Positions 22,123-34,501 of a DNA stretch of 64,000 bases are shown piece by piece. The notes beneath the pieces were generated by a model. That model saw only the letters and a list, made by a program, of their open reading frames with translations. It searched no databases and had not been told where the DNA came from. The DNA comes from Gordius sp. MW1 (Eukaryota; Nematomorpha; Gordioida; Gordea; Gordiidae): positions 19,850,060 through 19,914,059 of the forward strand of contig OZ038529.1 of assembly GCA_964036665.1 (NCBI GenBank), written 5' to 3'. A program made the translations under genes and the position numbers. Within the stretch, counting starts at the first letter, position 1, and each line of letters starts with the position of its first letter.

Positions 22123-23460
22123 TTACCCAGCTACTGTTCGTGCTCGAGCATAGCACATAGTTAGCATTGCTACAGTTAGCAATTTAACAACTCTACTGTC
22201 GTGTGTTAGTATTTCTTCCTTTTGACTTTTGATTAGCCGGCATTCTAGGTAATCTTTAGAATTTCGGGCCCTTGACTTTGCGATTTTGTAGATCAATTTT
22301 TCTCCTTCCTTTAAGTTGAGTTTTACATTTATATCGTTGTACACCTTGCTTTTTGCTTTTGCTACGAATTTTGTAGCCGATCTTTTAGCTACTTGGTAAG
22401 CTTGTTTATCATTACTATCCTTGCTTTTATACCAATTTGTACAATCTCTTCTTTTCCTTGATACATTTTTGCACTTCTTCATTCCACCACCACGTCTCCT
22501 TGAGAATTCTTTTAGAAAGCTGGCTTTCACCTAGTATTTGTCGTCCCGCTTTTCTTATAGTGGCAGCTATACCATTCCATTGATCCTCACATTAAGTATT
22601 TTCCTTAAATTCAGCATGTTTAATTACTTATTCCTAAAAATGTTGGATATTATCCTTAAGTTCTTTCCGTTGTATAGTAGCCGCTACTCTTTGTATCTTT
22701 TGCCCTTTAATATAAAGTCCATCACCAACAGCTTATGTTGGCAGGCTAATATTTCACTCGGTATTACCTTAACATTTTGAACATACTTTAAGTGCGCTCT
22801 GTTGACTAGAAAGAAATCGATCTGCGTGGTACGGCTGCCGCTTACGTTATAAGATGTTCCTGTCACTTTTTGAAGAAGGAATTTCCTATTGCTAGGTCAA
22901 AAGCATGAGATTTTTAGAATTTCCGTACCTACTTAATTTCGAGGCCTTAACCCCGACCACTGTGATTTCTTTCAAATCCTTCCCTTGATTAGCCCACGTG
23001 TCCATTGAGGTCCGCCCCGATAATTATTAGTCCCTCTTTACCGAACTCGGATAGAACATCTTCAAGCTCCTTCCAAAAACACTCTTTTTCCGCCTCAGAG
23101 CATCTACTTTGAGGGGCGTATGCTGATATAACGTTTATCGTAGTAGATTTATAACAAAGCTGTATCGCCATAATTCTGTCATTGATTCTTTTAACTTTGA
23201 CGACAGTTTGCTGAAATTCTTCCGATAGCACTATACCGACGCCATTCCGATGAGTTTCTGTACCGTAAAAATATCATTTGTATCCGTCACCTACCTATGT
23301 ATTTTGCTTTTTGGCCCTTCCATTTGGTCTCTTGTATACAAGCGATAACAATTTTTCTCCTCCTTTAAACGTCTGCCAATTCTCTGCTCTTGCTAGTCAT
23401 TGTACCAATATTCTATGATCCAAACTTTATCCTACGCAAACTAATGTCTTTAACCGCTTC
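22123..23460 (-). pseudogene. RTE-type LINE fragment, endonuclease part only
   Basis: The minus strand gives the APE order: SRELADV and a CIQETKWKGQKAK segment (23300-23440), NVISAYAPQSRCSEAE and LIIIGADLNGHVG (22989-23231), an SRTTQIDFFLV / VKVIPSEILACQHKLLVMD stretch (22684-22866) and the basic linker (22123-22530). Frames change between the pieces. No reverse transcriptase follows, so the element lost its 3' part. It differs clearly from the RTE copies at 15.9 and 57.1 kb and represents another subfamily. Confidence 0.75.
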
Positions 23461-23811
23461 CGTTTGTTGAGAGAGCGGTAGCCTTCGTTTATTTCCCAAA
23501 CATTCCAGGCGAAGAATGCGCGCGTCGCTTAAGGGGGACACCCTAGCTTGATTTTCATGCTGCTTCTTTGTGGAAGTATACATTTTGGTTTATATGGAAT
23601 GAGGGAGTATTGATATCTCGGCCTTCCATGCCTGACGGAACTATGTTAGATATTGTCCCTTGACTACCTACTATTCTTTATGATGCCGTCATTTTGGTGA
23701 ATTAAACTTTTCTTTAGACCACTCGTATTGATAGGCTTAATCTATCCATTTCACTAGTACTACCTCAAAAAGCCCAGAAATTTTAGTCTGACCCTTCACC
23801 AAGAACCTTGC

Positions 23812-23978
23812 TGTAATGTATGCAAATACTATCTTGACCTTGAGCGTTCGAAATGAAATGTAATGTTAATTGATTGTTAATTGGTTGTAAATTGAATGTC
23901 TATTTAAACGTGTTATTGTAATTACCATCAGTCACCTTTTGTTTTGTTTCTTATATGATACCTAATAAACCGGATATT
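23812..23978 (+). repeat. 5' LTR of gypsy element
   Basis: 167 bp, matching 27815-27981 except for three substitutions (near 23853, 23903 and 23959). Confidence 0.92.
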
Positions 23979-24084
23979 AATGGCGACGAGGCTTTAGAAC
24001 CCTTGGACCTTAAACTCAACCTCGTTTAGAAGACGCTCCCTACCTCGCTCAACTTAAAGAATTTATTATCCATATTATTTTCAG

Positions 24085-24853
24085 ATGGCCATCAAACCGG
24101 AGACGAATTTTTCTTGCGATTACTCAAAGGAATTGAAGGATTCAATTCTGTATGATCCAAGTAATTCTATTGATGACTATTTATTTAATACCGAGCTCTT
24201 ATTCAAGTTGAGAGACACACGGGAGAAAGGCGAAAAACATTGTTACTCACTTACGTAGGCCTTAACACTTTAACAAAATTAAGGGACTTTTTATTTACAA
24301 AATTAGTGGACAAGATTAATTACGATGAGATAATTAAAGCCCTTAGGAGTATATTCGCCAATAAGTTTTCTATTTATCATCATAGAGAACAATTTTATAA
24401 GGCAATTAGAAATAACGAAAGTATTATTGAATTTAGTATTTGTTTGAAATTTCTTTTGAAAAACTGTAAATTTGAAAATAAACTAGACGAGGTATTGATA
24501 TATTTGTCCTAGGATGTAAATTACCAAGGCTTAACATTGAGTTAAGAGCTAAGTATCCGAGTGGTAACATAAGTTTCGAAGAAACAGTTAATCTAGCATT
24601 GGCGTTAGATTCAATAGAACACGAAACATCGGGGGCTGTTGAAGTAAACAAGGTTAAGCAGTCGTTTAATAACTTCAACAATAGAGATGTACATTTTCCT
24701 AAATTTAGCACACTTATAAAAAAGCCACCCCCTAAATGTTATCGGTGTGGGAAACCAAACCATTTAGCAAAAAATTGTAGAACGGTGATGAATACGTTAT
24801 CATCAGCCATCAACCACGACTCCGATAAGCACACCAAAGCTCACATCAACTAA
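24085..24853 (+). pseudogene. Gypsy gag with zinc knuckle (frameshifted)
   Basis: Starts at ATG 24085 (MAIKPETNFSCDYSKELKDS), shifts frame near 24240 and again near 24510, and ends with a CCHC zinc knuckle, CYRCGKPNHLAKNC, at about 24738-24780. Capsid-like helical stretches precede the knuckle. The protease follows in another frame, which could be a natural gag-pol frameshift or damage. Confidence 0.8.
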
Positions 24854-24879
24854 CGAATTAACGATGTGCCCTATGAAAT

Positions 24880-27608
24880 GTCGATACGGGTGCGGCATGC
24901 AGTGTCATTGATGAAATAACGTGGTCTCGAATCGGCAAGCATAAACTTTACCAAGCTCCGAAGATATACGGCTATGGTAGAACGGCTATTTCAACACTTG
25001 GTAAAACCAAAGTGAAAGTGGACGTTAGTGGTGTGACAAAGTATTTAGATATTTATGTCATCAAAGGTAAAGGTTCAGCAATATTCGGTATGCCATTTAT
25101 TTCAAAATTTAACTTAACTTTACCAAAGTTGGTTTGCCTAAATTCTATTATTGAAATACCTTCAAATGTACATGCAATTATAAAACAATTTCCCCACGTC
25201 TTTTGCGAAAAATTAGGAAAAGTAAAAGGATTCAAAGTGACGCTCGAAATCAATGATAACGCGATGCCAAAAATGTTTGCAGCAAGAAGAGTACCGTTCC
25301 CATTACGACAAGCTGTAGAAGATGAACTACAACGGCTACTTAACGAAGACGTCATTGAAAAAGTTAATCCTACTTTAACGCCGATTAAATGGGCTACGCC
25401 AACGATAAATGTTAAGAAGAAAACAGTGCAGGTGCGTATATGTGGTGATTTTCGTTTAACCATAAATCAACACTTGGCTAAAGATCAGGATATTTTACCG
25501 ACTTTCAGTGACGTGGCCGAAAGAATAGCCGGAGGTAAAATTTTTTCTATCATTGACCTCAAGGATGCCTTTTTACAGCTTGAACTTGACGAGAAATCAA
25601 GGAAATATTTAAACATATCAACGCATATAGGATATTTTCGTTATAAGAGATTACCGTTTGGGCTTACAACAACGCCGATTATCTTTCATAGGTTTATGAG
25701 ACAATTGGTTTATAACATACCCAGGGTGAGCGTCTTTATAGACGATGTTATAATTAGCGGTAAAAACGAAAAGGATCACTTATACAAATTAGTAACAGTA
25801 TTAAATCTCTTTCAAACTGTTGGTTTAACAACATCTCCAACAAAAATGCAATTAAAAAGTCTGTCAAATACTTAGGACATATAATTAATAGTGAAGGTAT
25901 AACAGCGAGTGAGGATAAGGTTCTAAAGATTAAAAGTTTTAAAACACCAGAAAACAGAAAGGAACTTCGTTCTTTCCTTGGGTTGGTAAACTATTTAGAA
26001 ACTTTTATCCCCAAACTTCAGATAAATTGCGCTCCTTTATACAAATTAACTTCCATAAATACAAAATGGGTATGGGGCGACTTAGAAAAATTAACTTTTG
26101 AAAAAGTTAAAACTATAATTTCTAACAGAAAAACTATAGTGCCATATCAAAAAGAATTGCCTATCATAATTTCAATCGACGCGTCAGATTTAGGTCTAGG
26201 AGCAGTTATAGCGCATAAGTTTTCCTCAGGCCAAGAAAAACCTATTGCCTACGCCTCTCGTTCCCTAAATCCGCTGAGAAAAATTACTCTGTCATCAACA
26301 GAGAGACATCGGCAGCAATTTATGCGATAAATAAATTCCATCAGTATATTTATGGTCGTAAATTCACAATTCAGACGGATCACCACCCTCTTATAAATAT
26401 TTTTGGTACAACCCGGGATCTTAGTAAAATAACCAATAATAGGTTACTAAGATGGGCAATTAAATTACTTCAATATGATTATGATATAAAATACATCCCA
26501 GGGAAATCTAATCAGTGTGCTGGCACTTTCTCGGTTATGCCCAAAGGATTCACCTCATAATTTAAACATAGATAATGATATACGAAGAATTAAATTACAA
26601 TTAATCGATGACTTGACTTTGAATACAAAAATTATTGTAGAGGAAACAATAAAAGATAATGTACTAAAAGAAGTTATAGAGCAATTTAAAAATAGATGGC
26701 AAGGCTCTTCAAATAACGATAACGTACGAAAATATCTGCAATTAAGAAATTACATTTCTTTCGAAAATAATCTTTTATTTTATAAAGATCGACTTATAAT
26801 TCCGGAAAAACTAAGGCCAGATATTCTTAAAATTTTACATGATGGTCATCCGGGAATCGTGGCTATGAAGTCATTAGGGAGATACTATGTGTACTGGAAT
26901 AATATTGACGTAGACATAGAAAAATACGTTAATACTTGTAAATATTGCCAAGAAGAACGACCAAACATTAAAGAGGTACCCCTATACGCTTGGAACGTTC
27001 CTAACAAGCCTTGGGAACAGGTTCACATAGATCTAGCGGGACCCATCAATAAGAAGTATTGGTTAGTTTGCATTGATGCTTTTACAAAATGGCCCGAAGT
27101 AAAGGTGCTGGGAGGGATAAACTCAACAAAAATTATCCAAAATTTAAGGACAATATTTGCGCGTTTTGGGTTGCCTAGATATATTGTCAGTGACAATGTC
27201 CCGCAATTTAAATCTACAGAATTTAAAATTTTTTGTAAAAACAATGGCATAGTTCAAACGAGACCGCCCTACCACCCCAAATCTAATGGTTTAGCCGAGA
27301 GATATATTAGAACAATTAAAAGTAAGTTCTATGCGAATAAAAAGTCGGGGGTTAATGACTCGTTAAACTTACTACAAGTATTAATGAGCATGCGTAGTAG
27401 TCAAAACGTGACTACAGGTATTAGCCCGGCTGAGGCGATGTTCAATCGCAGGATTCGTACGACGCTAGACCAGCTCAGAAGAACGACTCGCGACAAGGTT
27501 GAAGAATCGATCTGGAAACAAAAGTACTATAAAAACCGATGGACCCAAGAAAGATTCTTCGAACCCGAGCAGCAGGTGTGGGTACATAATGCCACAAGTC
27601 CGGGATGA
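24880..27608 (+). pseudogene. Gypsy pol: protease, RT, RNase H, integrase (frameshifted)
   Basis: The protease starts VDTGAACSVIDE at 24880, in frame with the RT (25012-25875): DVIEKVNPTLTP, ICGDFRLTIN, FSIIDLKDAFLQLELD and the active site SVFIDDVIIS with both Asp kept. A one-base loss in an A run near 25865 shifts the frame to the thumb and RNase H (SIDASDLGLGAVIAHKFSSG); further 2-base losses occur near 26305 and 26518. Integrase (26517-27608) has the HHCC zinc motif (HDGHPG, CKYCQ) and the catalytic set D (IDLAGP), D (VSDNVPQF) and E (LAERYIRTIK). All domains are recognisable; only short indels break it. Confidence 0.9.
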
Positions 27609-27814
27609 AGGGAAGGACTTGTAGAAGCACGAACAAGTTCGACTACGTATGACGTTAATATATACAGAAATACAAGAAGGAAACACGGAGATCAGTTACG
27701 GGAAAGAACAACGATTGACCAAGGTGCGGCGTCCGAGCGAAACATTCTAGAACACAAAAGGGTATCCAAACCACCTGATCGATACGATGTAGGGCAACTT
27801 AAAAGGGGGAGTAA

Positions 27815-27981
27815 TGTAATGTATGCAAATACTATCTTGACCTTGAGCGTTCGAATTGAAATGTAATGTTAATTGATTGTTAATTGGTTGTAAATTGAAT
27901 GTCTGTTTAAACGTGTTATTGTAATTACCATCAGTCACCTTTTGTTTTGTTTCTTATATGTTACCTAATAAACCGGATATT
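27815..27981 (+). repeat. 3' LTR of gypsy element
   Basis: 167 bp, partner of 23812-23978, preceded by the polypurine tract at 27801-27811. Confidence 0.92.
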
Positions 27982-28099
27982 CTATACTTGCCAATAGGGT
28001 GACCCCACCAGTAACAAACACAAAAATTGTGTTTGGCTACCAAAGGTATAGCTTCATGGATCAAGAGAGTACACAAGCTCAACCATCACTAAAGATATT

Positions 28100-29365
28100 T
28101 CTGGCTCGGTTGAGCCTTCAATTAATTTATACCAAAAGATTAATACTGAATACTTTATGTCCCCACTTTTGCAAAGGTGGTTATTAATACTTGGTAATTT
28201 TTCTCTAGCATTAAAATATCGGAAAGGTAAAAGTAATTGGTTAGCAGACGTTTTGTCGTGGAGTGGTAATAACGAGAAAGCTGACAACGGTTTGAAACCA
28301 CGCAAACTAAGGAGCATTACATTAAGGTATTAAATATTGTTGAGTTTAACACTATAATTAAGAGCTCAGAGACTGATTCGGATTTTATTAAAATAAGATA
28401 TTTTATTGGGTAATGCTAATGAGGATAGTCAGTCAGTACCATTGGCTTTTAAACATGTACTTGATCAGCTTTATTTGGAGGATAACGTAATTAAACGAGA
28501 CGAAAAAGTTGTCATACCTACCGAGCTACGTGAGGATATTTAGGTACTTCACGAAGGGCATACAGGTATTACAAAGATGAAGGACATGGCTACAAGGTAT
28601 GTCTGTGGCCTAAGATGACGAAAGATATTGAAAGACAGGTTCGACAATGTGAATGGTGCAAGGCAAAAACGGCCATTCCTGGCAGAGACAAAGCGGCGAA
28701 ATGGGCACGTCCTAGAGAACCTTGAGATCGCTTACACATTGATTTTTTAGAAACTTGATAAAAAAACGCTATATTTTAATTGTAGATGCTTTTTCGGGTT
28801 GGACCGAATTTAGAAAGGTTTAATATTTCTACCCTGGTAACGATAAATTTGTTAAAAGATTTAATTAGTTCATATGATTTTCCAAAGTGCAAGTGCGTAG
28901 TAACCGATAACGGCAGAGCATTTCCTAGCACGGAGTTTAATAAATTTTGTGAACATTGGAAAATAAAACATGTACTAACGCCGCCATATCATCCAAGTTC
29001 TAACGGATAGGTTGAGAGATATGTAGGTATAGTTATAAAATGGATTAAATTATCACAGACTGGTGAGGTTGGTACCTGGCTCTATACATTATATCATAAT
29101 GTCACCTAGGTATTCAGGTCGTTTACCGGTAGGCGAAGAGTTTCTTAAACTTAAATTAAGATATCATCCTGATTTTTTATTAGAAATAGATAATTTTAAT
29201 ACCTTAACAAGCTCCTAGGTTTAAGATAGTTCAACTAGTATGGTCACGTAACTATACGGATGAACCCATGTGGCTTTTGGCAAGTATTATTAATCAAATA
29301 GGTAATAAGATTTATAAAGTAAGACTTTTAGAAGTCAAAAAGAGGAGGTAAGACATGTGGAGCAA
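28100..29365 (+). pseudogene. Second gypsy element, decayed RNase H/integrase fragment
   Basis: About 28175-28290 gives the RNase H end (QRWLLILGNFSLALKYRKGK, then SNWLADVLS). About 28500-28700 gives the integrase zinc region (LHEGHTGITKMKDMATRYV) and 28786-29070 the core (VVTDNGRAFPSTEFNKF, PPYHPSSNG, stop, VERYVG). Several stops and frameshifts make it older than its neighbour at 23.8 kb, from which it differs in sequence. No LTR found. Confidence 0.75.
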
Positions 29366-29394
29366 TTACTAATGCGCGATGTCTAATATAATAG

Positions 29395-29900
29395 TTTTTT
29401 TAATTGCTATGCATTTATGGGCTCGTTTTTTGGTGTCCGTTGTCCGTCCGTCCGTCCGTTGTCCGTTACCCTTCACTGTTTTTTATCTATTTTTTGAATT
29501 AATGCATAAGAGGTGCCCCACCCGTCATCTCTATCTCCCTCGCTGTGTTAGAATAGTAATACATACGCGTGTCTCCTCCCCACATCATCTCTCTCGCATT
29601 ATCGATTTTTCAAGCGAGGTCGGGTTTTAATATTATTTCATTATCTATATATTGTCACGCTCTTCGGTGTCTTACCGAATGTCTTGTCACGCACCGAATG
29701 TCTTATCACACTGTTTACTTTTAATTTTAATTAATTTAACTAGTTTGTGGGTTCGAATCCCGGGTTTTTTTAATTGCTATGCAATTTATGAGCTCGTTTT
29801 TTGTTGTCCGTCCGTTGTCCGTCCACCAAGTTATGGCGCCAGCTTTGTGACCTGGAGGTCTAGAGTTCAATCCCAGGAGAGGACGAATTTTTTATAATTT
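29395..29900 (+). repeat. SINE-like repeats (two copies) with GTCC microsatellite
   Basis: Copy one starts at about 29398 (TTTAATTGCTATGCATTTAT, GTCCGTCCGTCCGTC, CTCTATCTCCCTCGCTGTG). Copy two (29765-29900) has GCTATGCAATTTATGAGCTC, short GTCC runs, the tRNA-like CCACCAAGTTATGGCGCCAG and the B-box-like AGAGTTCAATCCCAGGAG. Confidence 0.6.
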
Positions 29901-29904
29901 TTTT

Positions 29905-30540
29905 TTAATTAAATTAATATTTTGTTCTTGTTAATACCATTGATAATATGACTTTTAGACCGTCCGCTGGCTAGTGACCGATGTAATATATTGATTTTCT
30001 AAACATAAAACACAACTTTATTATTTCATTATCTATATAAATATATTGATTTTCTAAACATAAAACACAACTTTATTATTTCATTATCTATATAAATAAC
30101 ATAAAAACTTCCACCATTTTAATACCAGCAGGGTGTGAGTGGGTATAGCGCACGGCTTGTGTCCTGTAGGCTCGTGTTCAATCCCAGGAGAGGACGAATT
30201 TTTTTTATTTTTTTTTAAATTAAATTAATATTTTGTTCTTGTTAATACCATTGATAATATGAATTTTCGACCGTCCGCTGGCTACTGACAAATGAAAAAA
30301 TGACCATTGGCCAAATAAATCAAAATTTTATTTTTTCGTTTTTGAATTGGGTATATTAGGTTAACATTGATAATTACCCTATGCCCTTTCCTACAAGGGC
30401 TACGCCTCTACTGATATGGGTCCCTGTGCCCCTACAAAAGATTATGCCTCTACTGATGTGGGTTCGAATCCCGTCGAGGGCAAATTTTTTTATTTTTTAA
30501 ATTAATATATTGTTCTTGTTAATGCTATTTAACTTTTTAA
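29905..30540 (+). repeat. SINE-like unit array
   Basis: Units of the 18.5-kb family around a tRNA-like head (30122-30200), with a small direct repeat at about 29990-30080 (TTGATTTTCTAAACATAAAA twice). It ends with GTGGGTTCGAATCCCGTCGA. Confidence 0.6.
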
Positions 30541-30863
30541 ATATTTGTATAAATTAATAATTAACAAATAATTTTGCATTTAATACCCCCCGACGGGCAT
30601 TCTCGCCCCTTCCCTCCTTTCTCGCCCATAAATTGCATAGCAAATATGTAACGTTTATACGGAGTATAGATGAGTCGTCCCCCCTTCTTTTCCCCTCCTC
30701 CCCTTCCCCCCTCCCCTTCCCCTCCCCTTCTCCTCCCCTTCCCCTCTCCTTCCCCTCCCCTTCCCCTCCCCTTCCCCTCCCATTCCCCTCCCATTCCCCT
30801 CCCATTCCCCTCCCATTCCCCTTCCCTTCTCCCCCTTCCCACGAGGGCCGAAGGCCCGAGTTG
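30541..30863 (-). repeat. Polypurine repeat family, copy 4
   Basis: Minus-strand copy with the longest mixed tract (CCCCTCCCCTTCC-type units, about 30680-30838), ending GAGGGCCGAAGGCCCGAG. Pro/Ser-rich and Gly/Arg-rich ORFs over the tract are artefacts. Confidence 0.75.
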
Positions 30864-31015
30864 TTTATATTTATTTGTGGATGGAACTCAGACATCGTGG
30901 TGTGTGGTAAAAATAGTGGTGAGAAGGGCTAGAGCCATCCGCCCACCGGGACCCATACATTTAACGTTGATAATAGGGGTAGATGGGGTTCCGAGGATAG
31001 TCGGAATGTTTGAGC

Positions 31016-31170
31016 CAGAGACCTGCACGGCGCGGCCCGTGGGCCGAACTTGAACGGGCTTCTGCTTAAAAATAAAACAGTGGGCCTGACCGGCCGTTAT
31101 ATAACTTAACGGGCTCGGGCCGGACCTAGTTATACTCAAGGCCCGTTAAAAGCCCGTTATAAAATCAATT
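31016..31170 (+). repeat. hAT-type element fragment
   Basis: Starts CAGAGACCTGCACGGCGCGG and contains repeated ACGGGCTCGGGCC and GGCCCGTT words. The far end was not found. It belongs to the same family of ends as 2183, 33308 (reverse) and 56693. Confidence 0.45.
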
Positions 31171-33180
31171 AGATTTAGTATAAAAGAGGTTTTTTCATAT
31201 TATTTTAATTTTTAATTATTTTATGTATATTAAATTTACAAAAAAAGTTGAATTTTATTTCCATATTAGTTCATTAATTCATCAATATCTCAACCCTCAT
31301 TATAAATGTAAGTTAATGCATACAAGTGATCCCATGGACGGCGCCAATTTAAATTAGATGGGGGCAGTTTAGATAGGGCAAAAATGTTTTTTACACAGAG
31401 ATTTTTAAATTTGGAGGGGGAGAGCTGCCCATCCTTGCGTCCCCATTTATACCCTTTAGCAATATTGAGTGAATTAATACAATATTGTTTAAAATTATTT
31501 TATTAATTGCTACGCAATTTATGGGCTCTCTTTTGGTTGTCCTTTCTGTCCTGTACAATTTGTAATTTTTTAATATAATTGCCGTGGAAACTTATACGGG
31601 TTTTAATGGCTATGGACTTATGCTTCTTGCTTTCGCAAATAGACTAGTTAATGACCGCTGATTGGCTTTACTTTTATCGACCTCGCTCGACCTCAAATTA
31701 CATTATTGTTTTTGTGCCCGACTGATTACCTTTATTAGTAATTCTTTAGGCCACTAGTCTAGGTTGTTTATATATCGGATAATTGCGACTGGCAATGATT
31801 CCCTGCAAATTAATGCTGACTGTTGCTTTCACCTACTTTATTTGACTCCGGCCAAATGCCAAAATTTATATACTCATTATGATTAACAAGTTTAAAAAAA
31901 AAATTTCTAAAATTTATTTCTTCAAGTTGGTTTTGTAAAGTATCACTGTTTTTAATTTATATCCCAATGTAGACGTTTAAGTCCTACTTTATTATAACCC
32001 AAAAGAAGGAAGTATACTTTCGCTAAGAATGTTTATGTACAATTGTAGCGAGGTTATTAATTTGAATAATATCGGTGAATTGTAAGGTATTCAAATATCT
32101 AATATTTAATGTCTTGTGTGTATTCAAATTATAGTGAGGGGTGTGAATGATCGTTTATATATTGAAATAATTAAGGTACCATCTAATATTATAATAAGAG
32201 TTATGAATAGGTAACCATATAATTCCCCCTCCTGTTTGCAAGGAGTGCTAAAAATATAAGTATTCGGCTAATTTAACTGGCCAATAAACTTTTTTCCTAA
32301 TTTTGTAGTTGTATGGTTTGATGTAGTGTTAGTTGGTTGTGGATGTAGAGGGGGAAGGTTGAGGTTGAGTGATGGTTGTGTGTGTGATGTTGTTGTGTAT
32401 GTTTGATGTTTTTGTGTGTGTGGTGTTGTTGTGCTATTCAATATATTAATAAGATACATGCCGCGGGCAGACGCATCTATTTTGGAATCGCAATCGGTCA
32501 TCAACTAAACCGGTCAGCAGTGGTGAGAACTTTGGTAGTAGTAGGTGTTATTGTTTTGCCGAACGCAATCTTTGCTCGTCAAGAGGCCATGTGGTGTTGG
32601 TTATGTTGAGATGTGTTTTGAAATTAGGGCCATGCGTAGAGCAATTGACGATTTTGGTGTTCGGCAGACGTTGTTGTTAATTATGTAAAGGTGTAGTAGG
32701 GCATCATGGTTTTTGTCGTAGAAACAATCAGGTAGGTAGGCAGCTTGTATCTCTCACATCAATCGGACACATATGCTCGAGGTTAGTTTTGAGAGGTTGA
32801 AGTTGGGTGTTGCAGCTCGGTCGTGTCTTTACAATAATTTTATTGTATGCCGGAATAACAAAGTAGTGCCCAATATCTGAGTTGCATTATTTTAACCAAG
32901 AAAATCAAGATGCCGTTAAGCAAAGAAGCCAATTAACTTTATTAAAAACATTCTAAATAAGTGTTTTAAAAGTTTATTTGGCTTATGTGGTTTTGTGTAT
33001 CCCAAAATGCCACTTGTAAAAATATTTTCCATGTAGGGCGTTTCTTAATTGTTAGAAGAACTCGACTGACCGGGATTTACCTATTTATTATTGCTACAAA
33101 ATCTGTATTAACATTTTTAACACATACATATTGGTTCCCACATCGGTAAAAAAATTAAACAAACGAAATAAAAAAAATTT
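31171..33180. other. No gene seen
   Basis: AT-rich. A SINE start (TTAATTGCTACGCAATTTAT) is at about 31503, and a GT-rich low-complexity stretch at about 32320-32430. Short ORFs have no recognisable domain. Confidence 0.5.
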
Positions 33181-33308
33181 ACGAGCCTGGGCCGGACTCA
33201 AGCTTTGTATAAAACTAGCGGGCCAGGTCCGGGCTTATAATTTAATATTTTACATGCCCGGGCCGGGCCCGGGCTTCAAAATTTTTATAAACAGGCCCAA
33301 GTCTCTAA
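33181..33308. repeat. hAT-type GC-rich right end
   Basis: GAGCCTGGGCCGGACTC, GGGCCAGGTCCGGGC and GCCCGGGCCGGGCCCGGGC, ending AAGTCTCTA at 33308, the reverse of a TAGAGACTT-type terminus. Confidence 0.5.
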
Positions 33309-33655
33309 TTTGAGCCACCACCACCGGTGATGCTGGGGCGACCAAATCCGTATGATGGTCAACGGCGTGGAAGGCAAGAGGGTAGGCCTCGAAGGAGGTG
33401 TAAAGGTTGTTGCAGATGGCATCGTATGCTGATGTGCACGGGACGTAGCACAGCGGCACACAAGTAGCTGTTGCAGCTTAGGCTACTCCCGAAGTGACTT
33501 AAAGGGCTGATGAGTCAGCCACACCAAGTAATAAGGAGTCGTCGCAGAGTGCGACGGAGGCCCTACGACAACTTTGCCTTGGCCCTTATTAGGAGGTGCC
33601 AGAGAAGGCAAAGGGGGAAGGTGTTGTTGTAGTTGTTTACATGTCTGGATAAATT
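33309..33655. other. GC-richer block of unknown nature
   Basis: Base composition is clearly higher in G+C than the surroundings (GGTGATGCTGGGGCGACC; CGCAGAGTGCGACGGAGGCC). The longest ORF (33250-33459, minus) has no recognisable motif and overlaps the hAT end. It may be a divergent transposon or an old coding fragment. Confidence 0.3.
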
Positions 33656-33681
33656 TTGATTAATTTGTTTATTTTAAGTAT

Positions 33682-33965
33682 GTACACACTGTAGAGAATA
33701 ATCTTCTACACAAATGAACCTACGCGAATGAGCCTACGCAAATGAACTAAAAGAGACTGCGCGTAAATCGGCTATAAATTGGGGGGAACCGAGAGGGAAT
33801 ATACATATCACTGATATCACACAATCTAACCTATATCGCACATATATCGCATACATGTTTATATATCGCAATCGCCCACATATCACATACATAGTTCTAC
33901 GTCTGAAACCCTATTATTGATTGTAGTTATCCGCGGCATTCGGTCTAGATTTATATTCAAAGAAT
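33682..33965 (+). other. Possible solo LTR or promoter-like fragment
   Basis: Starts near the inverted repeat TGTAGAGAATAATCTTCTACA, followed by direct repeats (CCTACGCGAATGAGCCTACG), a TATA-like GGCTATAAATTGG and repeated ATATCGCA words. This order resembles an LTR promoter, but no partner, primer-binding site or coding region was found. Confidence 0.25.
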
Positions 33966-34501
33966 TGTTATATCTTGGGTCAAAACGTAAAACTTTTTTT
34001 CGTTTCTGATAGATTGACTAACGACTTTACGGCAACAAGATTTAAAAGTTAGCTAACAAGAATATTTTATCGAAAAACATTCATTTTGATGCATATTTAA
34101 GGAACCAAACAAGGGGATTTAGAATTTAACATTGTATTAAGATTGCTTGAATTAAATAATGAATTCACAATGCAATCTATAAATATAAATAATATTATAG
34201 CTTTTACTAGGTTTGGGAGGGCCAGGTGATTTTGCAGAAGAAAAATGCTCAAGCAAGTTTCTTTTCATGACAAGTGAACAAATGAATTTGAAAAAGGAAA
34301 ATAATAAGTTAAAAGCTTATTGTAGAAAATTTAAATAAAATAGAAAAAGAATGCTCAATTTTAAGGAATTAATAAGTGTCTAGTCTTTTATGCAACTCTA
34401 AAAGCTTTAATTTGTTTAATAATTTAATAATCAAACAAATGTTAAATTACGCAGCCGGAATTCCCGCTGTTTCCTCCCCCTCTTGGCTGTACCTATTGCT
34501 A

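Larger units (their letters stand above)
23812..27981 (+). mobile_element. Ty3/gypsy LTR retrotransposon with both LTRs
   Basis: Two 167-bp LTRs (23812-23978 and 27815-27981) differ at three positions that I can count, so the insertion is young. Both begin TGTAATGTATGC and end CCGGATATT. A primer-binding-type TGGCGACGAGG starts two bases after the 5' LTR, and a polypurine tract (AAAAGGGGGAG) lies just before the 3' LTR. Gag and pol run in order protease, RT, RNase H, integrase as in gypsy elements. No clean target duplication: the left flank ends CTTGC, and CTTGC occurs five bases past the right LTR. Confidence 0.92.

Noticed and set aside
30554-31053. Pro/Ser-rich and Gly/Arg/Glu-rich ORFs
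   Set aside because: They translate the polypurine tract of a repeat family, and the same happens at 20140-20370.
33131-33459. Short ORFs with Gly-Pro repeats
   Set aside because: They translate the CCCGGGCC repeats of a hAT-type end.
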